From: Fulvivirga ligni
GTDB taxonomy: Bacteria; Bacteroidota; Bacteroidia; Cytophagales; Cyclobacteriaceae
DNA: 64,000 bases
Assembly: GCF_021389935.1 (NCBI RefSeq)
Contig: NZ_CP089979.1
Span: forward strand, 663,001 to 727,000
Reading direction: 5' to 3'
The translations under genes and the position numbers were made by a program. The stretch's first letter is position 1. Every line of letters begins with the position of its first letter. The notes under the pieces were generated by a model. That model was not told where the DNA came from. It ran no database searches and saw only the letters and a list, made by a program, of their open reading frames with translations. Below, in pieces: positions 17,287 through 26,710 of the stretch.

Positions 17287-20200
17287 ATGAAGTTACTGTT
17301 AAGCATAGCACTATGTATGGTCTCGACAGTATCGTTATTTGCCCAGCAGGATAGTGTGGCTGTAGCCGATACGGTGTCAATTGAAGAGACCAAAAAAGAA
17401 CTACCATTATCGGCCGACAGAAAAATCGCCTTAAAAACCAGCGAAGGATCCTGGATCTCACTAGACGTAAGCCCTGATGGTAAGACCATCGCTTTCGATC
17501 TATTGGGTGACCTTTACCTTCTACCCATTGCTGGCGGCAAAGCTGAGCAACTTACTGAAGGCATGGCCTTTGACTCCCACCCTAAGTTCAGTCCTGATGG
17601 AAAAACTATTTTATTTATTTCTGATAGAAGCGGTGGTGAAAACGCCTGGACCATTGACCTGGAAAGTAAAGACACCAAGCTTATTACTAAAGGAAATAAC
17701 AACACCTACCAGTCTGCAGAATGGGCTCCTGATGGCAAATACATTGTGGCTGCTCAGGGAGAGCGTAACCTTAAACTTCATATTTACCATATAGATGGCG
17801 GTTCTGGAGCACAACTCATAGATAACCCTGAAAGCTTGAAAACTATTGAGCCTGCTTTTGGTGCGGATGAAAGATATATCTGGTATTCGAAAAGAAACAG
17901 CGCCTGGCAATATAATGCCAGCTTACCACAATATCAGCTAGCTCTATATGATCGTGAAACTGGTGAATCTCAGACCATGACTTCTCGCTATGGATCTGCC
18001 TTTGCCCCTACGCTTTCGCCTGATGGAAAATGGTTAGTATATGGTACCAGATATAATACAGAAACAGGACTTATTCTAAGAGACCTAAAAAGTGGTGATG
18101 AGAAATGGTTAGCTTATCCGGTACAACGTGATGAGCAAGAGTCGATTGCTCCTTTGGGTGTGCTGCCAGCTATGTCATTCACGCCTGATAGTCAGCAACT
18201 GATTGCTTCTTATGGAGGCAAAATTTACAGCATCCCTGTTGGTGGTGGCGATGCTACCAACATTCCGTTCGAAGTAGATACAGAAATTCAGGTAGGCCCA
18301 AGATTAAAGTTTAACTACCCTATTTCTGATGATAAAACATTTGATGTAACTCAAATAAGAGATGTAAAGCCTAGTCCTGATGGTTCTAAAATTGCCTTCA
18401 CGGCTTTAAATAGACTTTACACCATGGAGATGCCATCTGGAACTCCTAAAAGAGTTACTGATCTGGATGTAAATGAAGCTATGCCTACCTGGAGCCCGGA
18501 TGGAGCCTTTTTGGCTTTTGTAACCTGGGATGATGAAAATGGCGGTAGCCTTTACAAGGTAAATGTGAAAGGTAAAGCCAAACCAGTAAAGCTCATTTCA
18601 GCCCCTGGTACCTACACATCACCAGCATGGAGTTTTAATGGTGACAAAATTGTATACATGCGCGGGTCACGTCAGGATTTTATGAATAGTACGGGGCCAA
18701 TTGGTTTCCACACACATGATGAAATCCGCTGGGTATCGGCTAAAGGCGGGGAGACGCATTTTATAGATAAAGCAAAAGGTAGAGGAGCTCCTCACTTTGT
18801 GAAATCTGATGATCGCATTTATCTGTATGGAAGCAAAGGCCTTGTTTCTATAAGATGGGACGGCACTGATGAAAAAGAGTTAGTGAAAGTAACCGGGATC
18901 ACACCTTACGGCTTTGTAAGAGATAAATTTGATTCGCATAGCATGCTTTCAGCTGAAGAACCAGAAGCAGCCTCTAAACCTTCTGAAGCTGATTTGGTAA
19001 TTATGGCGCCAGAGGGAGATCAGGCTTTGGCTATGATCAATAATGAAATTTACACCGTAACCGTGCCGAGAATAGGCTCTGAAGTGGTGAAAATAGCCGT
19101 GGCCAACCCGGGCAATGCTGCCTTCCCTAGCAGAAAGCTCACACAGATCGGCGGGCAGTTTCCGAGCTGGAGCCGAGATGGTAAAAAAGTAAATTGGGCC
19201 ATCGGTAACGCTTACTTCTCTTATGATCTTGCGGCCGCTAAAGCTAATGAAGAAGCTCTGGAGAAAAAGAAAAAAGAGGAGAAGAAAGAAGATAAAAAAG
19301 AAGAAGGTGAGAAAAAGGAAGACAAGAAAGATGACAAATACAAACCTACAGAATTAAGGGTAAAAGTATCTGTACCAAGAGATATTCCTGAAGGAAAAAT
19401 TCTACTTCAAAACGCTCGCATCATTACCATGAAAGGCGATGAGGTAATTGAAAAAGGAGATATCTACATCGAAAACAACAGAATAGTTAAGGTTGGCAAA
19501 GCAGGTTCTCTCTCTGTAGATGGTGGTGTTACTACCATGGATATGAGTGGAAAAACCATTATGCCCGGCTTTGTAGATACTCACGCTCACTTAAGACCCG
19601 CCTGGGGACTGGAAAAATCTGAGGCATGGCCTTATGCTGCCAACCTGGCTTACGGTGTTACCACCACCAGAGATCCACAAACAGGTACTACCGACGTACT
19701 TACCTATCAGGATATGGTAGAGTCTGGTATGATGGTAGGGCCGAGAATCTATTCTACGGGTCCTGGAGTTGGCTTCTGGGCTTACAACGTAAAAGATCTT
19801 GATCAGGCCAGAGATATTTTAAAGCAATACTCTGAGTACTATAATACCAAGACCATTAAAATGTACATTACTGGTAACAGACAGCAGAGACAGTGGATCA
19901 TCATGGCGGCAAAAGAACAAGAGCTAATGCCTACCACTGAGGGAGCGTTAAACTTCAAGCTAAACATGAACCAGATTATAGATGGTTATCCTGGTCATGA
20001 GCATAGTTTCCCTATTTATCCTTTGTACAGTGATGTGCTTAAACTAGTTAGCGAAACCAAAACAGCTTATACCCCTACACTTTTGGTTTCTTACGGCGGG
20101 CCATGGGCAGAAAATTATTACTACGAAACGGAAAATGTGCAGGGCGACAAGAAATTGAACTATTTCACCCCTAAGTCAGAACTAGATGCAAAAACCAGAA

Positions 20201-20649
20201 GAAGAAATGCTGGCTGGTTTATGAAAGAAGAATATGTATTCGAAGACCATGCTAAATTCGTAAATGAACTGGTTAAAGATGGCGGTATCGCGGGTGTTGG
20301 TTCTCATGGACAGCTGCAAGGCCTTGGATACCACTGGGAATTATGGTCAGTGCAGTCTGGTGGTCTTTCTGAGCACAATGCCTTAAAAGTGGCGACTATC
20401 CTAGGCGCCGAGGCCATCGGTTTAGAGCAGGATTTAGGCTCATTGGAAGAAGGAAAAATAGCAGACCTTGTTATCCTGGATAAAAATCCACTGGATGATA
20501 TTAGAAATTCAAACACCGTGAATATGGTGATGAAGAATGGTAGACTTTATAAAGGAGAAAACCTGAATGAAGTTTATCCTAAAGAGAGAGAAAACATTTT
20601 CCATTGGCATCAGGACGCGCCTGTGAATGTGCCTGGAATAAAGAAATAA
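17287..20649 (+). CDS. TolB-like propeller fused to an amidohydrolase
   Basis: A 1120-residue exported protein. Signal peptide 1-19; a TolB/WD40-like propeller at about 40-640 with repeated P.WSPDG..L.F motifs; a very charged Lys/Glu linker at about 657-690; an amidohydrolase TIM barrel at 700-1110. In the barrel, THAH (H766, H768) supplies the first metal pair, and GHEH (H904, H906) may supply the next. The usual late metal-binding Asp is not evident: the equivalent loop reads AGVGSHGQLQGLG (1003-1013). The end GSLEEGKIADLVILDKNPL is typical of imidazolonepropionase-like enzymes. The fusion is a known Bacteroidota type; the substrate is unknown, but a secreted peptidase or cyclic-amide hydrolase is likely. 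A bidirectional terminator follows. Confidence 0.85.
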   Translation: MKLLLSIALCMVSTVSLFAQQDSVAVADTVSIEETKKELPLSADRKIALKTSEGSWISLDVSPDGKTIAFDLLGDLYLLPIAGGKAEQLTEGMAFDSHPKFSPDGKTILFISDRSGGENAWTIDLESKDTKLITKGNNNTYQSAEWAPDGKYIVAAQGERNLKLHIYHIDGGSGAQLIDNPESLKTIEPAFGADERYIWYSKRNSAWQYNASLPQYQLALYDRETGESQTMTSRYGSAFAPTLSPDGKWLVYGTRYNTETGLILRDLKSGDEKWLAYPVQRDEQESIAPLGVLPAMSFTPDSQQLIASYGGKIYSIPVGGGDATNIPFEVDTEIQVGPRLKFNYPISDDKTFDVTQIRDVKPSPDGSKIAFTALNRLYTMEMPSGTPKRVTDLDVNEAMPTWSPDGAFLAFVTWDDENGGSLYKVNVKGKAKPVKLISAPGTYTSPAWSFNGDKIVYMRGSRQDFMNSTGPIGFHTHDEIRWVSAKGGETHFIDKAKGRGAPHFVKSDDRIYLYGSKGLVSIRWDGTDEKELVKVTGITPYGFVRDKFDSHSMLSAEEPEAASKPSEADLVIMAPEGDQALAMINNEIYTVTVPRIGSEVVKIAVANPGNAAFPSRKLTQIGGQFPSWSRDGKKVNWAIGNAYFSYDLAAAKANEEALEKKKKEEKKEDKKEEGEKKEDKKDDKYKPTELRVKVSVPRDIPEGKILLQNARIITMKGDEVIEKGDIYIENNRIVKVGKAGSLSVDGGVTTMDMSGKTIMPGFVDTHAHLRPAWGLEKSEAWPYAANLAYGVTTTRDPQTGTTDVLTYQDMVESGMMVGPRIYSTGPGVGFWAYNVKDLDQARDILKQYSEYYNTKTIKMYITGNRQQRQWIIMAAKEQELMPTTEGALNFKLNMNQIIDGYPGHEHSFPIYPLYSDVLKLVSETKTAYTPTLLVSYGGPWAENYYYETENVQGDKKLNYFTPKSELDAKTRRRNAGWFMKEEYVFEDHAKFVNELVKDGGIAGVGSHGQLQGLGYHWELWSVQSGGLSEHNALKVATILGAEAIGLEQDLGSLEEGKIADLVILDKNPLDDIRNSNTVNMVMKNGRLYKGENLNEVYPKERENIFHWHQDAPVNVPGIKK

Positions 20650-20677
20650 AGATAATAGTATAGTTTAATTCCCTCAT

Positions 20678-20710
20678 AAAAGAGGTTGCCGTAGTGGCAA
20701 CCTCTTTTTT
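20678..20710. terminator. Bidirectional terminator
   Basis: AAAAGAGGTTGCC (20678-20690) pairs with GGCAACCTCTTTT (20696-20708), 5-base loop, with T-runs on both strands. It serves the amidohydrolase gene and the convergent efflux operon (TolC stop at 20714). Confidence 0.92.
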
Positions 20711-20713
20711 ATT

Positions 20714-22132
20714 TTAATCGATCAATGCCAGTGCATATTCAGCCCCTAACTTGGCCTTGTGGTTTTTTGCCAGCAGCTCTATAAACTTAATTCTTGCGTT
20801 TATATAGCTTACTTCTCTATAGTTCACCAGGAAAAGAGAACTTTCACCTGAATTATACTTTTGCTTTTCTCCTAGGACCAATTGATTATAGTCTCTTACA
20901 GTACGCTCATAAATCTGAGTTTGTCCATAAACATTATCCCAGGTATTCAAAGCTGTATTTGCTTTATAAACTACCTGAGCTGACTTTTGAGTCAGAGACA
21001 ACTCTGCCTCTCGTATTTTTAAACTGTTTAGCTGTAGAGCTCCCCTTTCTTTTCTTAAGAATAATGGAAATTCAAAATCAAGCCCCCATTTGTAATTATT
21101 CATATTATAAGATCCCATGAAGTCCTCGGTGGTAGACTTGGTAAGCGCATAATAATTAAGGTTCACCGTTGGCTTAAGGCTCTCTCTTTTAAGCCGTTGC
21201 TCAACCCCTAAATCCGCTATTTTAAACTCATACTGCCTCAGTTGCGGGTGCGTGTTTAGCAAGTTATCGAGTTGACTATAAAGGTTTTGATCCACTGGAA
21301 TTGGAGCGAAATGATCCAGGCTCAGCGGTGTAGTGTTAGCATCAACTTCAAGTGGCACCACACCATCTGCCCACATGTAAATAGATAGCAAGGCGGATGA
21401 ATTTTGATATTCTAACTTGGCCTGCTCATACGAAAGCTTCCTATTTTGAAGTTGAATACTGGCCTCAAGTGTATCAATAGCAGGCTTATCTCCATACCGA
21501 ACACTTTCTTTTACTGCATTTAATCTTTCTGCTACAAGATCAACACCTTCTTCATATACCAGCATGGTATGATATGCCAGAAACCAATCTAAATAAGCTT
21601 TACCGGCCTCATAATTGAGCTCATTCAACATGATCTGCCTTTCTGCTTCAGTACTTTGCTGATAAATCTGGGCTTGCCTTAGCTCCGCTCTTCTTTTATC
21701 AATGAACAATCCTTTACCAATGGGTAAGGAAACGCCACCGTACAGTAGTCCGGCATCCGAAGTGCTGTTCTCAGGATTTAGATAATAGCCGTCATTCTCT
21801 TCATAACCCGCCTTAGCTTCAATACCAAACCAGGTAGGTACTTTCAGATACACATCTTTCAGACTGTAGTATTGAGTTTCCGAAAAGTATTTCTCTTTCC
21901 ATTTCATATTAGCCTTTGGATCAAAGCCTCCTCTGGCTTGCGTGACCTGCGCCTTACCTTTGAGCAGTTGAAGCTCCGACTGTATAGCTATCGGGTGGTT
22001 CTCATTGACAATTTCCAAAAAAGCCTCTAAGGATAACTCTGACGACACAGAATCCTGTTGCGCCATTACCTGAAATGACAGCATTATTCCCAGTCCAACG
22101 AAGCATATATGTTTAATGAAACTTAAGTGCAT
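20714..22132 (-). CDS. TolC family outer-membrane channel (ABC exporter operon)
   Basis: A 472-residue outer-membrane efflux protein. The ATG at 22132 is chosen because it gives a signal peptide (MHLSFIKHICFVGLGIMLSF, cleavage near MAQ-Q) and lies 4 bp after the HlyD stop. The upstream in-frame ATG at 22231 would put 33 basic residues before it, inside the HlyD gene. Typical features: SLEAFLEIVNENHP at the start of the mature part, long heptad-rich helices, and two OEP repeats. It should form the outer-membrane duct of the exporter. It is the last gene of the tetR-ABC-HlyD-TolC operon. Confidence 0.88.
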   Translation of the reverse strand: MHLSFIKHICFVGLGIMLSFQVMAQQDSVSSELSLEAFLEIVNENHPIAIQSELQLLKGKAQVTQARGGFDPKANMKWKEKYFSETQYYSLKDVYLKVPTWFGIEAKAGYEENDGYYLNPENSTSDAGLLYGGVSLPIGKGLFIDKRRAELRQAQIYQQSTEAERQIMLNELNYEAGKAYLDWFLAYHTMLVYEEGVDLVAERLNAVKESVRYGDKPAIDTLEASIQLQNRKLSYEQAKLEYQNSSALLSIYMWADGVVPLEVDANTTPLSLDHFAPIPVDQNLYSQLDNLLNTHPQLRQYEFKIADLGVEQRLKRESLKPTVNLNYYALTKSTTEDFMGSYNMNNYKWGLDFEFPLFLRKERGALQLNSLKIREAELSLTQKSAQVVYKANTALNTWDNVYGQTQIYERTVRDYNQLVLGEKQKYNSGESSLFLVNYREVSYINARIKFIELLAKNHKAKLGAEYALALID

Positions 22133-22136
22133 TCTT

Positions 22137-23522
22137 CTATGATTTCTTTTTCTTCTCATCTTCTGGTGCTGTTTTCTGAGCATTGCCAGCTTTGCTGTTA
22201 TTTGTCTTATAATAATCTGGAGGAAAGCCATTTATGTTTCTCCACAGCTCATACCAGATACTCACATTTTTCAGCAACACCATATTCCTGGTTCCGGCAC
22301 CTACTCTAAGCGCATCTGGCCACTCATGATCATCAGGATCAGGAGCTACCAAAACTCTGTATTTTCCATTCGGGCTTATGAAGTTATCAATGGCATAAAC
22401 ATAGCCGCCGTAGGTACCGTAGCTGGTGTTTGGCCAACCCGAAAATACTACTGCAGGCCAGCCATCAAACTGTATCCTAACATGCTGCCCTTTATCTAGA
22501 AGGGGCAAATCCAAAGGTTTCACGTACATTTCTACTGCCAAACTATAGTTAGATGGCATAATACTTACTATGCTTTCACCTTCCTTAATGGTTTCTCCAA
22601 GACCTGTTTGTATTGCCTGAGTAACATACCCATTTTGAGGAGCCGTGATATAATACAGACCAGTTCTCACCGAGTAATTCATGTACTGATTTTGAAGCTT
22701 AGATACCGTGGTCTCAGCATCATACATGTTAGACATGGCTGAATATTTATCCGACTCAGCTTTGGCTATGCTCTCTCTATATTTTGTTCTGATTGAATTC
22801 AGCTCTACCTTGGCATTGATCACATCATTTTTGCTAGAGAGTAATTTGTTCTCGTAGGAAATCATTTCAGCTTGAGTCTTTTGTAAGGTAAGCTTTCTTT
22901 TTTCAAGATCAGTTAATGACTTTAACCCGCTTTCATAAAGTTTTTCCTGTCTCGCATACTGTTCCTGCGCTATATTGAAATTAGTTATAGATGCCTGATA
23001 ACTAATGCTGTCACTGGTAACTTTAAGATGCGCCTGCTTCAACTTATTTTTAGCCTGTTCTAACTTCAAGTCACTAGTGGTGGCCAATGCATCGATCTGA
23101 TTATCAAGTGCTTTCACCTTTTCCATGTAAGACTTCACCGCCAATTCTTTAGCTGTAAGCTGTTCTTTGGTTCTTGTAAGTAAGTTAGGATCGAAATAGT
23201 TATCCTTAATTTCAGAAATATAAAGAATGGTGTCCCCTTTCTCCACAAAATCACCTTCCTGCACATACCACTTTTCTATTCTACCAGCAATGATAGAATG
23301 TATGGTCTGTGGTCTTTGATCTGGGCGAAGTGCCGTTACATTACCTCTAGCTCCAATATTCTGAGTCCATGGTAAAAACATAATGATGAGCGCACCTATC
23401 AAGGTAAAAGTGATGATCCTAATCAATACCTTTCCAGAAGATTTCTTTTCTACCCGGTCCAGTGCTGAATACTTGCTTCGATTCACTCTATCACCTATAC
23501 TATTCGTTGATATATTAAGCAT
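22137..23522 (-). CDS. HlyD family membrane-fusion protein
   Basis: A 461-residue periplasmic adaptor. A single membrane anchor lies at about 33-52 (IRIITFTLIGALIIMFLPW). The lipoyl half-motifs are GRIEKWYVQEGDFVEKGDTILYI (given here as GDFVEKGDTIL) and APQNGYVTQAIQTGLGETIKEGE. Between them is a long coiled-coil hairpin of about 170 residues. A beta-barrel region (VEMYVKPLDLPLLDKGQHVRIQFDG) follows, and then a K-rich tail. The adaptor links the inner-membrane transporter to TolC. Its start overlaps the ABC gene by 8 bp, so translation is probably coupled. Confidence 0.9.
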   Translation of the reverse strand: MLNISTNSIGDRVNRSKYSALDRVEKKSSGKVLIRIITFTLIGALIIMFLPWTQNIGARGNVTALRPDQRPQTIHSIIAGRIEKWYVQEGDFVEKGDTILYISEIKDNYFDPNLLTRTKEQLTAKELAVKSYMEKVKALDNQIDALATTSDLKLEQAKNKLKQAHLKVTSDSISYQASITNFNIAQEQYARQEKLYESGLKSLTDLEKRKLTLQKTQAEMISYENKLLSSKNDVINAKVELNSIRTKYRESIAKAESDKYSAMSNMYDAETTVSKLQNQYMNYSVRTGLYYITAPQNGYVTQAIQTGLGETIKEGESIVSIMPSNYSLAVEMYVKPLDLPLLDKGQHVRIQFDGWPAVVFSGWPNTSYGTYGGYVYAIDNFISPNGKYRVLVAPDPDDHEWPDALRVGAGTRNMVLLKNVSIWYELWRNINGFPPDYYKTNNSKAGNAQKTAPEDEKKKKS

Positions 23523-25242
23523 GGCTGGTATTTTTTAGATTTAACTTTTCATTCAGATCATTATAAGGAGCCATTTCTTTTAGCTGGCCATTCTCCATAT
23601 GGATCACTTTATCTGCCTTATTCACAAAGTAAAACTCAGAAGATACCGCTACCAAGGTCCAGGGATGCTCCGGTGAAGCCAGAAAATCGACAATCCTTCT
23701 GTACTCGGTTTCATCGAGGTGATTATAGAGGTCTTCCAACAGCAGTAACTTAGGGATGTCAGCTATACTCCTGGCTAAGAGCAACTTCTGAACAATACTA
23801 TCCGGCAATTTCTTGCCTTGAGTATCTAAAAGTGTATCATAACCATTAGGCAAACCTTTGATAAAATCTTCTAAATGTAGATTTTTTATGGCCCATCTCA
23901 CATTGGCCATGGTTACAGATTCCCGACCCATGGTGATATTTTCGAGTACTGTCCCTTCAAACAGTTGCTCCTGAGACAGATAATCGCCCATCACAGCTCT
24001 GAGGCAACTAATATTCAAATTTCCTTTTGGAAAACCATTGTAAGAAAGGCTTCCCTCAGGTAGGTCATACAAGCCCGCCATTATATAAAGTAAGGAGCGC
24101 TTACCAGAATTATTACTTCCCGAAATGACTACCTTTTCACCCGATTTAATACTTAAACTAATGTCCTTTAGCACATAACTGCTCTGCCCTGGAAAGGCGA
24201 ACGAAGCATTCATTAAATCTAGGGATAGCCCTCCGTTAGACTCTTTGGCAATGTCTATTCCAGAAGTCTCCTCTAAACTAAGGTCTGTTACCTGAGCAAT
24301 TTTCTCTAGCGATGTAAGTACATCATAAATGGTTTCCAAACTTCTGATCAGCTTTTCAACAGCTACCATTACCGTAAGGATAATAATCTCTGCCGCTATA
24401 AATTGGCCGATGTTCATCTGCTGCTCCATTACCAAAATACCACCAATGGCCAAAAGCCCCGTGGCTACCAGCACTTTGAAAACGACCATCAAAGAATACT
24501 GCTGAAGCAACACTTTAAAGTGGCTTTCTCTAGACTCCAAATATTTATCTACATGCTCATTAACCTTTTGCAATGGGAGATCTGTATTCCCTACAAGCTT
24601 GAAAGTCATGTTGGTTCTGGCCAATTCTTCTAACCAATAAGCTACTCTGTATTTATGCTTTGATTCGTTCAAGCTGGTGGTCATACCTTTTTGGCCTGTA
24701 AAGCGAATGATCACTATCACCAAAATGACCAGAATAACACTGAAAAAGATGAAGAATGAGTGGTAAAAAGAAAGTAGTAAAAGCCCGAATACCACATTTA
24801 ATAAGGCCGCTGAAAAATCTATCAGTATTTTAGAAAGTCCTTTCTGTACAGAAATAATATCAAAAAAGCGGTTCATCAGTTCCGGAGCATAGTGCTTATA
24901 AAGTTGCTCCATTTTAGCTCTTGGCAATCTGTAAGCAAATTCAAAGGCAGCTCTTGAGAATATTTTCTGCTGTAGGTTCTCCGTTATTCTCAACTGATAA
25001 ATTTGTAAAACCCCAGTTATGGCAATGCCCAGCACCACCAAAAATACCAAGACCACCCATGAGGTGCTGATTTGACCACCCTGAATGAAGTTAATAATGG
25101 CCTGAATACCCAGCGGTAAGGACAGGCTGATCAGTCCATTGAAAATGGAATAGATATATACGTTTCTGATCTCCTTTCCATCGGGTTTTAGGAGCCGCCA
25201 AAATCGCTGCGTAGGGGTTAGTGAATTATTAAATTCTTCCAT
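23515..25242 (-). CDS. ABC exporter half-transporter with degenerate ATPase motifs
   Basis: A 575-residue type I secretion-like ABC protein: six-helix transmembrane domain (about 25-310) and nucleotide-binding domain (335-560). Several catalytic motifs have changed. Walker A is GSNNSGKRS (375-383), with Arg after the Lys where Ser/Thr binds magnesium. The LSGGQ signature is replaced by LPDSI (479-483). Walker B reads LLLLED (499-504), reversed from DE. The switch His is Ser (VAVSSE, 531-536). The Q-loop (Q424) and D-loop (L509-D510) remain. ATP hydrolysis would be weak or absent unless a partner supplies sites; no second ATPase gene is here. No peptidase domain. Encoded between TetR and HlyD genes. 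Confidence 0.88.
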   Translation of the reverse strand: MEEFNNSLTPTQRFWRLLKPDGKEIRNVYIYSIFNGLISLSLPLGIQAIINFIQGGQISTSWVVLVFLVVLGIAITGVLQIYQLRITENLQQKIFSRAAFEFAYRLPRAKMEQLYKHYAPELMNRFFDIISVQKGLSKILIDFSAALLNVVFGLLLLSFYHSFFIFFSVILVILVIVIIRFTGQKGMTTSLNESKHKYRVAYWLEELARTNMTFKLVGNTDLPLQKVNEHVDKYLESRESHFKVLLQQYSLMVVFKVLVATGLLAIGGILVMEQQMNIGQFIAAEIIILTVMVAVEKLIRSLETIYDVLTSLEKIAQVTDLSLEETSGIDIAKESNGGLSLDLMNASFAFPGQSSYVLKDISLSIKSGEKVVISGSNNSGKRSLLYIMAGLYDLPEGSLSYNGFPKGNLNISCLRAVMGDYLSQEQLFEGTVLENITMGRESVTMANVRWAIKNLHLEDFIKGLPNGYDTLLDTQGKKLPDSIVQKLLLARSIADIPKLLLLEDLYNHLDETEYRRIVDFLASPEHPWTLVAVSSEFYFVNKADKVIHMENGQLKEMAPYNDLNEKLNLKNTSHA

Positions 25243-25244
25243 AA

Positions 25245-25916
25245 TTAAATTCCTAATGCTTTAAATGCCAAGTCTTTATAAAATTGAGTAATGCAGCTAT
25301 TGTCGTTTATTCCATCAGTGAGGCGCGGTAGATGTTCCGCAAAATATCGCTGATGATGCCCACCTTCTATTATGGTAGACATGAGCATATGAGGGTATTG
25401 ATAATCCGGGTTGATCTCCAAAATAATAGCGCTTACCCTGGCCACTAGTTGCTTATAGCCCTGGAACACGCCGGCTTTATTATCCTGATCTACTTCTTTG
25501 GTAAAGTAAGCCTTCACAGATTCATTAATTACAATCTGATATAGCAGCGTCTCATCGATATGGGAAATGCTTTCATCTTCTGTCACTTCTTCAGTGAGCA
25601 CCTTAATCGCTTTCTCTAATCGATCTATGGGTGATGAAATGTTGGCTAAGCCAAATACTAATCTATACTCCATCCAAGCCCAATACCAGGCCGTTAAATA
25701 GAGTAGAAGTTTATGCTTACTTTCAAAGTATCGATAAATAGAGGCCTCCGTAGAGCCAATTTCCTTACCAAGTTTCCGAAATGTAAAGGCCTCAAAACCC
25801 AGCTGATTGATCATCTCAATACTGCCAGTAAGGATGCGTTTACCCAAATCACTGGATAAAGGATCCTTAATATAGGTATTATGATTACCCTGGATTACGA
25901 ATTGTAAATCTTCCAT
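25245..25916 (-). CDS. TetR/AcrR regulator, first gene of ABC exporter operon
   Basis: A 223-residue repressor. The N-terminal helix-turn-helix is at about 25-72 (ILTGSIEMINQLGFEAFTFRKLGKEIG, then STEASIYRYFESKHKLL), where TxxxIYRYF is the family recognition helix. The C-terminal ligand domain is all-helical with aromatic residues. It precedes the ABC gene by 2 bp, so the regulator is co-transcribed with the exporter it probably represses. Candidate half-sites lie 11-32 bp before its start. The inducer is unknown. Confidence 0.9.
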   Translation of the reverse strand: MEDLQFVIQGNHNTYIKDPLSSDLGKRILTGSIEMINQLGFEAFTFRKLGKEIGSTEASIYRYFESKHKLLLYLTAWYWAWMEYRLVFGLANISSPIDRLEKAIKVLTEEVTEDESISHIDETLLYQIVINESVKAYFTKEVDQDNKAGVFQGYKQLVARVSAIILEINPDYQYPHMLMSTIIEGGHHQRYFAEHLPRLTDGINDNSCITQFYKDLAFKALGI

Positions 25917-25926
25917 ACCAAAATGA

Positions 25927-25948
25927 TAGTATTACTATTATTTTAGTA
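25927..25948. promoter_or_regulatory. Candidate TetR operator with three half-sites
   Basis: Half-sites TAGTA (25927-25931), TACTA (25933-25937) and TAGTA (25944-25948) lie just upstream of the TetR start. The first two sit in the palindrome ATAGT-ATT-ACTAT (25926-25938). No consensus -7 box was recognised next to it. Confidence 0.45.
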
Positions 25949-25992
25949 TGTAACGCAAGCAGCTATAGGCTTTGTTTCACAAAAATGAAATT

Positions 25993-26373
25993 CTAATCGT
26001 ATTTTAATCTCATATTAAAGATTACTCTGGAAAGAAGCGCATGGGTAAGCCGAAGTCTTTCTATAGCCTTATTTTGCAAGTACCATTTCGTCAAAATATA
26101 TATTATCCAAGCCGGTAAGCACAAAACTATCAAAGAAATGAACATTAAAGGAGCCAGAAAGCCAAAAGCTCCAAAGCCAATCAATTCTTTGGGATCTTTA
26201 GTAAGCCATGAGTTCTTCACCAATCCAGGCCAATGATCAATTTCATGTTGAATACGTTGATCCTCAACATATGCATCCTGAAGATAAATGATCATTTCTT
26301 CTACCTGTTGAATGAGGTCTATATATGAGGCATCCAATTTCCCATCAATCTGCTTTTGCATCCTCATTTGCAT
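25993..26373 (-). CDS. Small membrane protein with N-terminal coiled coil
   Basis: A 126-residue protein I do not recognise. An N-terminal helical region (IDLIQQVEEMIIYLQDAYVED) is followed by a membrane hairpin at about 67-97 (GFGAFGFLAPLMFISLIVLCLPAWIIYILT) and a basic C-terminal helix. The frame stays open for 18 codons upstream of the ATG at 26373 with protein-like composition, but no start codon occurs there. So the N-terminus is uncertain. The neighbouring small membrane gene is upstream on the same strand. Confidence 0.5.
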   Translation of the reverse strand: MQMRMQKQIDGKLDASYIDLIQQVEEMIIYLQDAYVEDQRIQHEIDHWPGLVKNSWLTKDPKELIGFGAFGFLAPLMFISLIVLCLPAWIIYILTKWYLQNKAIERLRLTHALLSRVIFNMRLKYD

Positions 26374-26420
26374 ATCTTCCAGATAGCTTATGGTTTTAAG
26401 ATGTTCTATAGTAGCCTTTT

Positions 26421-26618
26421 TTATAACTCAGAATATTGATCTTTCTTCTTTCTTAAAGTGAGCACCATGGCTATTACAATACAAGTTTGCCCAAGAATAC
26501 CAGTGATGGGTGAAAAACCAAAACCATTCATAATCCCTTGATAGAGATTCAAAATAATTAAGATGCTACTTGCTGATAGAACAATATACGGCCCTGCTTT
26601 CTTCCATTTATGCCACAT
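26421..26618 (-). CDS. Small two-segment membrane protein
   Basis: A 65-residue protein with two hydrophobic segments (about 10-28 and 36-54), a loop containing GFSPITG, and a basic KKKD tail. No known family is recognised. It precedes the 126-residue membrane protein on the same strand (47 bp between stop and ATG), so the two may work together (inference). Confidence 0.5.
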   Translation of the reverse strand: MWHKWKKAGPYIVLSASSILIILNLYQGIMNGFGFSPITGILGQTCIVIAMVLTLRKKKDQYSEL

Positions 26619-26670
26619 GATACAACCCTTTTAATTCTTAAACTAAGATGAAGAAAATGAGGCATCTATG

Positions 26671-26700
26671 AAAAGAAAGCAGGAAAAAATTGCCGCTTTC
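26671..26700 (-). terminator. Probable terminator after the second PorP/SprF gene
   Basis: On the minus strand GAAAGC pairs with GCTTTC, followed by TTTT; the 14-base interval can extend the stem by two G-C pairs with a bulge. It begins 11 bp after the stop of the PorP/SprF gene. Confidence 0.5.
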
Positions 26701-26710
26701 GGGGTTTCTT

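Noticed and set aside
22133-22231. N-terminal extension of the ABC-operon TolC
   Set aside because: It overlaps the HlyD gene and places 33 basic residues before a good signal peptide.
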